From Isoetes taiwanensis (taxonomy: Eukaryota > Streptophyta > Lycopodiopsida > Isoetales > Isoetaceae): DNA of 64,000 nt. Below the pieces are notes generated by a model. It searched no databases. It worked only from the letters and a program-made list of their open reading frames with translations, and was not told the DNA's origin. A program made the position numbers and the translations under genes. The DNA is taken from NCBI GenBank assembly GCA_021234155.1, contig JAJEKV010000047.1:8162033-8226032 (forward strand), given 5' to 3'. Below, piece by piece: positions 54,716-64,000 of the stretch; within the stretch, counting starts at the first letter, position 1; each line of letters starts with the position of its first letter.

Positions 54716-55640
54716 CGTCCGTCACCAGCAAAGCCTTTAGAAGAGAACTTTTGGGGCAAGCTGCTTCTGGAGTATTTAAAGGGTCCCTCTTCTAACATCA
54801 ACATCCTCCCTCTATGTCAAGCTCCTCATCGAATCTGACTAGGATTTGGTCTCCAAAACGTAAACCTTGTGAGTTGCTAAGTACTTGAAGAGCTTATGTT
54901 TTGGATTGAGTTTCAATCTTTTGCACTTGGGACATGGCCAGAAGCTGCTATTGAGAACATGAAGCGATAGGAAATGACGGAATAAAGTTTCGATCTGTCC
55001 TCCTCCCGATGTGGCAATTAGAAGTCGAAAGCCACTTTAGCAGTAGTAAGACATTGTTTGGGATCATTTTCGATGGTTGATAGGTCTGAACCTCGTTTTG
55101 TCAGTTGACATGGCTATGCATGCATGTTTAGAGATGGTGCACTATGCTATCTATGAAAACATCCATATTTCGGCCTCTGAAACTTAAATCATGTGAGTTA
55201 CTAGGTTCTTGAAGGGTTTATGTTTGTTGAGTTAGTGATTGGAGTATCCATTTTGTCAATGCACTCGTTGCCAAAATTCTCACCAAAATATGTGATGCTA
55301 AACATAGAGATTGAGCAGATCGACATTCGCTAATTTTGTAACCATACTGTACAGCATTTACAAGGAAACAACATTGCACTTCATACATTCCACTTAGAGA
55401 TGAATTCAAACCACTAAAAAAAGGACTTTTGAATTTTTTGGTCTAACCAACTGGGCTTTAAATTTTTTGGTCTAACCAACTGGGCTATTCAGACAAGAAA
55501 GGGTTAGCAACTACTATTATATATAAAATTCTTATTCTAGTTTGGTTATACCGAGATCATTGTCGAGTATATGCATATATCTAGGCCATCATATGCCCAT
55601 TTTCAAGGAGATTCTTTGAAATGAAATATACTTATTACGT
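54716..55640 (+). other. Region between the LTR element and the DUF7869 core
   Basis: It probably belongs to the same DUF7869-type element but shows only short, stop-rich frames. A 30-bp tandem duplication (AATTTTTTGGTCTAACCAAC plus TGGGCT) occurs at 55431-55487. Confidence 0.4.
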
Positions 55641-57035
55641 TCTAAAAGGGCTCTACTTTGTTTTCTCTCACTTACGACCTCATGATTGTCAATGCCCTTC
55701 AAACATGTCATATCTAGCATGCACATTGCTCTTCTAAATTCTCAAATGAAGCATCACTCCAACCCATCTTATCAAGCTCGAGAAGCGAGACCTGGACAAA
55801 GAGGTCAATGCAGAAGTTATGGCATTAACAAAGAAGAAGATCTAAGCCCACTAAGTTTCACGTGGAGGCAGAGCTTCAAGGATGTCAGTATCGCAAAGAA
55901 GATTGCATTCTCCAAATGTAATACATGTGAGGTTATCCGTGCGAAGCTCTTGAAGGTTAAGGAGGGCTAAGGATGAGGAAGAGAGGAGGATACTGCATGA
56001 TTAAAGAAGAGCACATAGATTAGAGCAAGCCTCGTGGCGTACCCAGTACTGGTTGTGGAGATTATACTCCCACAGATATCATGTAGACTATCTCTATATT
56101 ATTCACGTCAAAATGGACCAAGCGAAGACAATGATTCCAAAATTGCAGCAATCTGCAAAGTCTCTTTGGAGAATAGAGAAGTTGAAAATATCCTTGACAG
56201 GTGCAATCACGCATCACCATGGAAAGGGGATCTACGAAAATTTTCCTTTGGATCTATGGTCAAATGACTCAAACTTCTATGTAGGTTCCTTGAATAGAAT
56301 TCTAAAAAGGCTAGAGATGGTTCATGATTATGCATGAGGCCATCTTGCAGGCCTAAAACATCAGTTCCAGATTGGGTGAAATCCTTGCATGACGCCTCAG
56401 CCCTTGCTTCGAAGTTATCACTATCCAATAGCAACATCCCTGTTAATTTGCGCAGGGATCCTCAATGAAGCCGCTCCCATGCACACTGTAGCTGCAACTC
56501 GGCAATGCATTTGGATAGAACAAGAATAGGCATATCTTCTTATATCATTTGTACCTAGTATATCTTGGTGTGTTTGAAGAGATTGAGTTAGGTTGCATGG
56601 GCCATACACACGACGATATCGACGCTTTGTTTGGTAACCTTTCATCAAATCTGAAGAAGGCTGAGGTGCTGACCATGCCTGAATTGCTATATGAATTTCA
56701 CACATGCAACCTGGATGCACCTATGCCCAATGTTGTTTGACAAAGTGCCAGACTGGAAGGGGTTCATAGAAGGGTACATTCCGGACAGGGATGATACATT
56801 GACTGGTCACACCAGTCCTTTAACTTTTAGATTTGCTATGAATGATAATTGGCTCCTCATGTACTAGAAAGCCTGTCCTACTTGCTTGGAGTGATTATCT
56901 GTTGCAGGAATAAAAATGTGGAAAGATTGGGATGACGGAAGATCCTTAATGCCAGTTGAAAATCCTAAGTTGTTACCACTTTCGTTGATGGAAATAAGGT
57001 CCCGTGGATCACATATTGTAGCCTCCTAGGTATGA
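55641..57035 (+). pseudogene. DUF7869-like protein core (candidate RNase-H-fold/DDE-like), degenerate
   Basis: The order of motifs is FTWRQSFKDVSIAKKIAFSK (55857-55916), then VKMDQAKTMIPK (about 56107-56142). Next comes TGAITHHHGKGIYENFPLDL, then SNDSNFYVGSLNRILKRLE (to 56318). LQLGNAFG-NKNRHI follows (56492-56530), then VFEEIELGCMGHTHDDIDAL (56571-56628) and LTMPELLYEFHTCNLDAPMP (56672-56728). The tail is GIKMWKDWDDGRSLMP (56912-56960). This is the layout of DUF7869 proteins: M-D-Q-A-K, L-D-N-x-x-x-x-N-K-N and G-H-T-H-x-D-I-D. The middle Asp is Gly here (codon 56501-56503) and a TAG follows. There are three or more frameshifts, so it is inactive. I infer a transposase-like nuclease from the acidic motif trio; the function of the family is not established to my knowledge. 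Confidence 0.6.
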
Positions 57036-57048
57036 AAGGTCACCCGTA

Positions 57049-57115
57049 GGTAAACCCACATACGGCAATGCCAATCGCCGCAAACGTTGCTCGTGGCAAC
57101 GCCTATGGGTTTACC
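57049..57115. repeat. Imperfect palindrome at the end of the DUF7869 relic
   Basis: GGTAAACCCA (57049-57058) and TGGGTTTACC (57106-57115) are perfectly complementary. Inside, GGCAATGCCA and TGGCAACGCC also pair in part. It could form a 67-base stem-loop. Confidence 0.65.
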
Positions 57116-57936
57116 AACCTCCTCCACCCAGGGGTTACTATGCACATAATGAGGAAGTCTTGTTTATGAAAATTGATGTTCTTTTATGTTATAAATTCTC
57201 AAAGAATTGAATTAACACAAATGACACAAATCCATAATATGAGGAAACCCTTTAGATGCTAGATGACACCCCTACATTAGGACATTATACAAAGCATATC
57301 CGTTGAGATGTATGGACATTTTGGATTTTGTTCTCATTTTCCATACATTGTTCTTCTCCTTGAGTAGGCTCAAAAACTTGAAACCCCATTGGTAGAAAGC
57401 CATGGCTCCCCACTAAAGGTTTGTGTTGGGGGTATAATTTCAATTTTATCCATTAATAAAGAAAGAAAGAATGATTTTTATTGTGCAAACCTTAAGTATG
57501 CACAATTTGCCAACACTTATATTAGAATTAGACGAAGACACTTATCTCCAGCAGCATGGCCATGCCTCGACTATTTCAATTCAGATCTCTAGCTTTACTC
57601 CAGCAGTGCTTTGTGTTGAAGTCTTTCATACAATTGCCTGCGTGTTAACATTTCTATATGATGGCAGTTTTAATTTCACATGTTACTCTGGCACCAATGC
57701 TTGCACGCCCAACTGGGACTGTATCCTGTTGCAGCACTAATTCTCCAACTACGTCCATTTTGACAAATTCCAGTTCAGACTTGGTGCCTGCTATTCATTT
57801 GCTTCATGATATTTCAGATGAGCCTAGCAATGTCTCGTCTCAGTGGGGAAACAATAAAGTAAGTGCCCATGACATCTCTATGGAAATAGCATTTCAAAAT
57901 GATGGTCTCGGTTAGAATCTTGATTGGTCGCAGATA
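57116..57936. other. Mostly non-coding, possible 5' part of the PPR gene
   Basis: Frames at 57471-57740 and 57658-57915 are open but show no repeat motif. The second ends SMEIAFQNDGLG just before a TAG at 57913, then continues in the PPR frame region. Many PPR proteins have long unstructured leaders, so this could be the leader, but it is unproven. Confidence 0.3.
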
Positions 57937-58362
57937 ATGGCAAAGACTCCCCATTCTAGGCATGAAGGTACTGAAGCTATATCTCGGATAGGGGGTAGTC
58001 TTCAATCTGATTGGGATGAAGACAATCTTGGCAATATGGAGATTGAAAAAGGAGCAAACGATTTGAGAATGCTGAGCTTAGAAGAGGCTCTCGACCATTT
58101 GGAGCAAATGTTCAAGCAGACTTCTGTTGAAGAAATTATAGATATCATGCAGAAGTGTAGGAGAATAAGAAGCCTACAATATGCCAAGCGCTTGCATTTA
58201 TACATTTGCAGTAATGGGCTTGAGGTTCAGGCAACTCTAGGGAACCACATTGTGCCAATGTTTGTGCAATGTGGAAGCATGTACGATGCCGAACATGCCT
58301 TTGACGTGTTGGTTTATCGAAATGAACATTCTTGGACTTCAAATATCTTAGGGTATGGGTGA
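57937..58362 (+). pseudogene. Pentatricopeptide-repeat (PPR) protein fragment
   Basis: 141 residues from ATG 57937 to TGA. After an acidic leader, LSLEEALDHLEQMFKQTSVE and IIDIMQKCRRIRSLQYAKRL lead into HLYICSNGLEVQATLGNHIV, then MFVQCGSMYDAEHAFDVL and HSWTSNILGYG. This is the PLS-type PPR pattern, with L-x-x-C, A-K-x-x-H, L-x-N-x-(I/L)-(I/V)-x-M-(F/Y)-x-x-C-G and A-x-x-x-F-D. PPR proteins bind organelle RNA for editing or splicing. Real proteins carry ten or more repeats, whereas here only about two exist before a stop, so this is a truncated copy. The leader plus first-repeat layout is typical of editing-factor (E/DYW) N termini. Confidence 0.75.
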
Positions 58363-58457
58363 AAGCATGTTGTAGTGGAACACCCTGGGTGTCCCCCCTG
58401 TCCTCCTAAAAATGTGGTGGGAGATATCAAATTTGTGGTGCGATTTTAAATGTTTGT

Positions 58458-58871
58458 TTGGCGCCTAGTGCATGTACTGCCCGGATTCAATCATTTCTTG
58501 AACTGCAACAACCCGATTCCTACGCCACCCGTCCCATTCCAATTTCCTACGCCACCCGTCCCATTCCAATCTCCACCGAACCGATTTCTAAACCCATCGA
58601 CCCACCCGGCCTTTCCCGAAGCACACGGCTATGGCGCTTAATCCGGGTTGTGGATCAATCCGGCTCATACCTTCAATCATTTAATTTGGAAGCAAATCGC
58701 CTAAAATCTCAAACCGAGCACGTAAGAGAAAGAGAACTCCGAACAAGAACGGATCATAAAAGACGCCAAAGGAAAAGACAAAGGGAAGCTAAAGAAGAAT
58801 TAGCAAAAATTGCAACAAAGAGAGGGAGGATCCACCGAACGGCCTCTACCAAAGGCGTCGGATGGTATTAA
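58458..58871 (+). CDS. Unknown 137-residue ORF with a 25-bp tandem duplication
   Basis: The first part holds a direct repeat (CCTACGCCACCCGTCCCATT plus CCAAT, 58518-58569), translated as SYATRPIPI twice. The second part is very basic and helical (ELRTRTDHKRRQRKRQREAKEEL), ending KGVGWY before a TAA. It may be a first exon or a nuclear-targeted fragment. No family recognised. Confidence 0.3.
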   Translation: MAPSACTARIQSFLELQQPDSYATRPIPISYATRPIPISTEPISKPIDPPGLSRSTRLWRLIRVVDQSGSYLQSFNLEANRLKSQTEHVRERELRTRTDHKRRQRKRQREAKEELAKIATKRGRIHRTASTKGVGWY

Positions 58872-59469
58872 AATTGTTATCTTCATTTCATAGCACCACT
58901 AAAGGCTTGTCTAACAAATGATAAGAAAGAGGTTTTACTAGATTATCCGCAGGATGACACAATGGACAACGTGATTTGGCTTAAGAGTGAAAGATTTGCA
59001 AGCCAAGAGCATTGTGGTCGCAAACCTCGTGGCTTCCATTCAACTTGTGAAGAAGTCTAACAAAGCGGTTTAGCAGCCAAGAGTAGTTGCCTTGCTATGG
59101 CCGTAAGAGGAAGCATTAATACCGAAAGTGCTAATCCTGTCAGTGCTCGGGGTTTTGGTAAACTGCCTGGTGTTCATCCTAGGAATCTTACCAAAGCAAA
59201 ATTGAAGAGGGAAGAGATAGATTGCAAAGGGGGAAATGGGTTTTGTACAAAAGAGTTAGAAGAGCGTATGCAATTCCCAATTCCTGTCATAGAACTTGTG
59301 CAAATTTTGGACCCAAAACAGGGGTCTCTCCAAATGCAAAGGATGTTAAGTTCAAGATTGGAACGAAATGTAAGAGAGGATCATGCCACTCACTATCCGG
59401 AAGAATCACGTGGTTATTTCATTTCTTCATCTTCACCACATTTTTTATTGTTAATGTGGTATGTGGTTA
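58872..59469. other. Stretch with short open frames, no recognised gene
   Basis: 59097-59483 is open for 128 residues (Arg/Lys-rich, then SSSSPHFLLLMWYVV) but has no domain. Confidence 0.3.
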
Positions 59470-59960
59470 GTGATTGCTTGTGATATGTGGTTGCTGTGGT
59501 TAGTGATTGCTTGTGGTGTGTGGTGCCTATTAATGCTGTGATATATGATATGTGCTGCCTAGTGTGGTGAGGCACGTGGTGTGAAATAAATGCTGTCAAT
59601 ATATGCTTTGTGGTGCCTAGTGTGGTGAATAACATGGTGTAAAATACATGCTGTAATATATGCTATGTGGTGCCTAGTGTGGTGAAAAATATGGTGTAAA
59701 ATAAATGCTCTAAATATAACGCTTTGTGGTGCCTAGTGTGGTGAATAACATGGTGTAAAATAAATCTTTGTAATATATGATATGTGGTCCCTAGTGTGAT
59801 GAATAACATGGTGTGGTGTCTAGTGTGGTGCCTAGTGTGGTGCCAGTGTGGTGCCTAGTGTGGTTAAAAATATGGTGTAAAATAAATCTTTGTAATATAT
59901 TCTATGTGGTGCCTAGTGTGGTGAATAACGAGGTGTAAGATGAATGTCCCAATATATGCT
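59470..59960. repeat. Degenerate minisatellite, about 55-60 bp unit
   Basis: The core TGTGGTGCCTAGTGTGGTGA plus ATAACATGGTGTAAAATAAAT and GCTGTAATATATGCTA recurs at least six times, with an internal burst of GTGGTGCCTAGT at 59812-59862. Confidence 0.85.
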
Positions 59961-60850
59961 ATGTTTAATAGAAATCTCAATTGTTTAATTGATGGGGTGA
60001 AAAGTGACACAGAAAAATTACATTAAGGATGGACCCGAATGGGACGAGAATCATTGGAAATCTGTCACATCAAATGCAAGGTCAATCATTCAAAAGCCGG
60101 TCATGGCGAGGAAGCATTGGGGAAAACCATAAATCTAGTTTTGCATGCGACATTGGCTTATCACAATCCAGCTATGGCGGAAGAAAACGTATGAGAACAC
60201 GAGCACAAACAATTTCACCAGTTCAAATGCGATGATCCGGTAGGACCTATACTTGAGCAAATAAACCGTGAACAGAGGCGATATTAGAGGAGCCGGAGGA
60301 CCCATGAATTCGAGGTATTCTAGGCTTAAAACATAGGTTAATTCCCCGATGGGCTTAAAGAATTAGAAGCCAAGGCGCTGATAGGCGGTTGCCTTTCTTT
60401 GTAGTAGATGTTGTTTTACACAGATGATGTTGTTTACACGTCATGCAAAATGAGACTTAACAGAGCTGGTGCGGCCGGCGGTGGTTCGGGGTGGTGTATG
60501 ATTCTCGAGGATGAGTTCTCGGCTCTCCCGTGCTTGAGGAAGAGGATATGTTCATCCAACTAAAGCAGAAATGATCCATGCTTCCGCCATTAAAAAAGTG
60601 CTCGACAAAGCCGATGCATGAAGACACAACAACCCCGAGACAATACTTTATGAATCAGATCATAAGTGGGAGCGAAACGAAAGCTCATGTTTTAGTGTTC
60701 TTTGGATTACACCAACTATTCAGCGAGAAACACTTGATGAAGTCTTGAACGCATTTGGAAGAAGAAGAGTTACATATCTCACAATGCGTGATCCGATTGA
60801 GGCCCATGAATCGTATGTCATCTCTAATGCATTTTGATAATACTAGAAGC
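59961..60850 (+). other. Unclassified decayed coding-like stretch
   Basis: Plus-strand text around 60110-60240 reads GEEALGKTINLVLHATLAYH and EHEHKQFHQFKCDDPVGPIL with few stops. Around 60430-60520 it reads DDVVYTSCKMRLNRAGAAGG. It has the feel of an old transposon or gene, but I recognise no domain. The open piece at 60029-60235 is in another frame. Confidence 0.25.
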
Positions 60851-61169
60851 TCAGGGTTATAGTTTTCCCTGATTTTTCTGCATAGCTTTCACCACAGATT
60901 TCACCATAATCAGCCAGGGGCATTGACCATTTTTGACCCTCGAGAAAATGGAATGGCTCTCGATTCCTCGATAGTATCTTGACCGATTTTGGTGACAAAG
61001 AATATATGGATCCCAAATTAGGTCCCTGAATTGATATGAAAGTATTAGGAAAATCCACTTACTGTGGCAATTGTGTAAAGGGTACTGTATAGATACTTTT
61101 ATGAATATAAAGAAGTTTCTGTTTTGCATTCTCATTTTTTATGCTTCAGTTACAGAAATTTGTACTTAG

Positions 61170-61600
61170 GCCACTAAGGTTTTAGAAACAGGCCTGTGGT
61201 AAAACAGAATTAGAAATTTACACAAGGCACAAATTTACACAAGACACAAAGCCATTACAAACTATTTTCTGGATTAAACAAAAGGCACAAGGCCTGGATT
61301 ACAGTCGGCACAAGGCCATCATATGTTAAAAAAGTAAGATACTAGAATACTTTTAATTAGAAATTTACACAAGGTTCAAAAAGGCACAAGGCCATCATAT
61401 ATTCAAAAAGGCACTAAGGCCATCATATATTACAAAAAGGCACTAAGGCCTGTATCACAAGGGGTGAGTTCACAAGGGGGTGAGATCAAATGAAGGCACT
61501 AAGGCCTATATACCATCCGCTTTTTCAAAAAATACAAAGGCACAAAAGGCACCTGTAGACTAACTTGATCAAAAAAAAAAAAAAAAAAGGCACAGTAGGG
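61170..61600. repeat. Irregular repeats of AAGGCACAAGGCC / AAAGGCACTAAGGCC
   Basis: More than ten copies of the core AAGGCAC (T/A)AAGGCC within 430 bp, many followed by ATCATATATT, plus a 19-base A run at about 61570-61588. No coding potential. Confidence 0.8.
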
Positions 61601-61863
61601 ACTTCAAGCTTCATCCAGAAGAAAAAGTGAAAAAAATTAGTTTAAAATACATAAAAGAAAGCAAAAATTTAATGCATGCATGCTACTTACTCAGAGAAAA
61701 TTTTGGAGTTCCAAAAACTTCATGTTCTTCTTTCGCCTTTCTACCTCTTCTTCTTCTTCTTCGGTCTGGTCTTCGCCGATTCGTTATCGAACCTTGGGAA
61801 TCAAATTGATCATCGAAGAAGCTTCATCGAGGAATCGAATTAGAGGAGGATTCCACCTCTTTC

Positions 61864-62154
61864 TCAAAGTCCCAAAGATCTTCGAGAGCTGAGAAGAGGT
61901 GGAATCAGCTCGAAGCCTCGTGCTCGGGGCTCTCTGCACCGGGCTCGTGTTCGCTCCAAGAAATGGTAATTTGGCCAAGATCCTATTTCATAACCGGCCA
62001 TCACCCGTGCAAAAGGAATTGAAAGCGCCAGCTTTAGGGAGGGAGAGCGAGAGCGAGAGGGAGAGGGAGAGGCAGAGCTGGAGGGAGAGCGGCAGCGGCA
62101 GCGCTTCGACATTCTGTTGGAAGGAATTGGACGATGCTTCTCCTTCACGACCAT
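61864..62154 (-). CDS. Possible first exon of a minus-strand gene, Ser/Arg-rich
   Basis: ATG 62154 opens a 96-residue frame. MVVKEKHRPIPSNRMSKRCR is followed by an SPSPSRSRSPS-type run produced by a GA/CT-rich tract (62038-62103), then LPFARVMAGYEIGSWPNYHF. The region is GC-rich against AT-rich flanks, like a plant 5' exon. The tract may instead be a simple-sequence stretch in a 5' UTR. No family recognised. Confidence 0.25.
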   Translation of the reverse strand: MVVKEKHRPIPSNRMSKRCRCRSPSSSASPSPSRSRSPSLKLALSIPFARVMAGYEIGSWPNYHFLERTRARCREPRARGFELIPPLLSSRRSLGL

Positions 62155-62281
62155 AGCCTATAAAGGCTGGCGTGAAATTAATTTCGTAGGCTACGATTTT
62201 AGGATTTCGTACCATTAGCATCTTTAGTAGGCAACTAATAATAACCTCGAAATGACCATTATTTTATTTTCTAAAAAACAT

Positions 62282-62310
62282 AAAAAAAAAAAATATATAT
62301 ATATATATAT
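62282..62310. repeat. A-run followed by (AT)9 microsatellite
   Basis: Eleven A bases then nine AT units, directly before the satellite array. Confidence 0.9.
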
Positions 62311-62338
62311 CTATCCTGAATTGGCCATTCATGAATAG

Positions 62339-63826
62339 CTCCAACATGCCACCTATGATGCACCACATGATTCACCAAATGCACCACATGATTCACCACA
62401 TGCACCATTTGCATCACCAAACATGTTGGTCAATGAAAGTCAAACATGTAACAAAGGTCATGTAAAGGCTCAAGCATGCCAAGGTGGCTCAAATATGCCA
62501 CCTAGGCTCCAACATGCCAAGGTGGCTCAAACATGCCACGTAAGCTCCAACATGCCACCTACGATGCACCACATGATTCACCAAATGCACCTCATGATTC
62601 ACCACATGCACCATTTGCATCACCAAACATGTTGGTCAATGAAAGTCAAACATGTAACAAAGGTCATGTAAAGGCTCAAGCATGCCAAGATGGCTCAAAT
62701 ATGCCACCTAGGCTCCAACATGCCAAGGTGGCTCAAACATGCCACTGTAAGCTCCAACATGCCACCTACGATGCACCACATGATTCACCAAATGCACCTC
62801 ATGATTCACCACATGCACCATTTGCATCACCAAACATGTTGGTCAATGAAAATCAAACATGTAACAAAGGTCATGTAAAGTCTCAAGCATGCCAAGGTGG
62901 CTCAAATATGCCACCTAGGCTCCAACATGCCAAGGTGGCTCAAACATGCCAAGTAAGCTCCAACATGCCACCTACGATGCACCACATGATTCACCAAATG
63001 CACCTCATGATTCACCACATGCACCATTTGCATCACCAAACATGTTGGTCAATGAAAGTCAAACATGTAACAAAGGTCATGTAAAGGCTCAAGCATGCCA
63101 AGGTGGCTCAAATATGCCACCTAGGCTCCAACATGCCAAGGTGGCTCAAACATGCCACGTAAGCTCCAACATGCCACCTACGATGCACCACATGATTCAC
63201 CAAATGCACCTCATGATTCACCACATGCACCATTTGCATCACCAAACATGTTGGTCAATGAAAGTCAAACGTCAAACATGTAACAAAGGTCATGTAAAGG
63301 CTCAAGCATGCCAAGGTGGCTCAAATATGCCACCTAGGCTCCAACATGCCAACGTAGCTCAAACATGCCACGTAAGCTCCAACTTGACACCTACGATGCA
63401 CCAGATGATTCACCACATGATTCACCAAATGCACCTCATGATTCACCACATGCACCATTTGCATCACCAAACATGTTGGTCAATGAAAGTCAAACATGTA
63501 ACAAAGGTCATGTAAAGGCTCAAGCATGCCAAGGTGGCTCAAATATGCCACCTAGGCTCCAACATGCCAAGGTGGCTCAAACATGCCACGTAAGCTCCAA
63601 CATGCCACCTACGATGCACCACATGATTCACCAAATGCACCTCATGATTCACCACATGCACCATTTGCATCACCAAACATGTTGGTCAATGAAAGTCAAA
63701 CATGCCACGTAAGCTCCAACATGCCACCTACGATTCACCACATGATTCACCACATGGTTCACCAAATGCACCACATGATTCACCACATGCATCATTTGCA
63801 TCACCACATCTATCACGACATGTAAC
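62339..63826. repeat. Tandem array of a 206-bp unit (about 7 copies)
   Basis: Copies start (word CTCCAACATGCCACCTACGA) at 62339, 62545, 62752, 62958, 63164, 63377, 63595 and 63714. The steps are 206, 207, 206, 206, 213, 218 and 119 bases. The sixth step includes a 7-base duplication (GTCAAAC), the next a 12-base extra GATTCACCACAT, and the last a deletion. Within each unit the words ACCACATGATTCACCA, CAACATGCCAAGGTGGCTCA and CACCATTTGCATCACC recur, so the unit itself grew from shorter repeats. Units are nearly identical. Because 206 is not a multiple of three, open frames of up to 189 codons wander through all frames. These are by-products rather than genes. Confidence 0.93.
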
Positions 63827-64000
63827 ACCACATTGTCATGAATCTTTGAATACATCAATTTCTTCTAGAGATTTGAACTCCACCAGAGTGTTGCTCTGGT
63901 CAGCCAGAAAAGTCTATTGTATACAATAGTATACAACAATGTACATTAGAGTGTCAATGAAAGAATAGGTTACAAGAATAACCTCTTTGGTTACAATAAT
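63827..64000. other. Right flank of the array
   Basis: No gene seen. TATTGTATACAATAGTATACAAC at about 63914-63936 is a near-palindrome. Confidence 0.4.

Noticed and set aside
57471-57740. ORF before the PPR fragment as an independent gene
   Set aside because: No motif or start context, and the frame overlaps others equally open.
62339-63826. CRISPR-like array (regular repeats)
   Set aside because: Units are 206 bp with no short repeat/unique spacer alternation, and the context is plant nuclear DNA.
62533-63929. Overlapping His/Met-rich open frames of up to 189 codons
   Set aside because: They arise from the tandem array in all frames, with a unit length not divisible by three and no start context or domain.

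Overview
The window is eukaryotic nuclear DNA from a land plant with a large, repeat-rich genome. Evidence includes spliced genes with GT/GC-AG introns, plant-type CACTA, hAT, chromovirus and DUF4283 LINE elements, a PPR fragment, an F-box fragment, COP9 signalosome CSN7 exons and telo-box promoter motifs. The mixture (long AT-rich non-coding DNA, old nested retroelements, an animal-like LINE, a DUF7869-like element) fits a gymnosperm or a fern-grade plant better than a compact flowering-plant genome. That placement is an inference. Most coding material is degenerate transposon sequence, so there is no operon-like organisation.

Layout. 1-4740 is the 3' part of a CACTA (En/Spm) transposon with a decayed TNP2-type transposase and a recognisable 3' terminal inverted repeat. 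4741-6480 holds foldbacks and a 75-bp tandem repeat. 6480-6950 looks like a plant promoter and first exon. 7963 to about 25950 is a minus-strand L1-type LINE (poly-A tail, zinc-finger tail, YADD reverse transcriptase, endonuclease, DUF4283 ORF1). Its ORF1 is split by a complete 11.8-kb minus-strand Ty3/gypsy chromovirus (13742-25502) with two 1.54-kb LTRs, a tRNA-Met-type primer site and a polypurine tract. 26114-28366 is a broken hAT/DUF4371 transposase gene. 29202-31444 encodes a protein kinase (one frameshift) followed in the same orientation by three phase-compatible exons for a fascin-like beta-trefoil domain. 33494-35510 on the minus strand carries LRR exons and CSN7 exons, one of them duplicated. 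36050-40350 is a second, unusual minus-strand LINE with FADD reverse transcriptase, coiled-coil ORF1 and an (AAT)n tail.

From 40.7 to 49 kb the DNA is mostly non-coding, with a few possible exons. 49.1-51.4 kb contains a truncated F-box ORF, a long foldback, a coiled-coil ORF and a palindrome-rich repeat field. 52090-57030 holds remnants of a DUF7869-like protein with DDE-like motifs. It is interrupted by a 1.84-kb non-autonomous LTR element (52876-54715) with a perfect CGTCC target-site duplication. 57.9-58.4 kb is a PPR fragment. 59.5-61.6 kb has minisatellites, and 62339-63826 is a tandem array of a 206-bp unit.

The strongest candidates for something new are the kinase plus fascin-like arrangement, the animal-like LINE, the DUF7869-like element split by a TRIM-like element, and the long foldbacks. 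All calls are by eye from translated sequence and splice signals. No database search was run.
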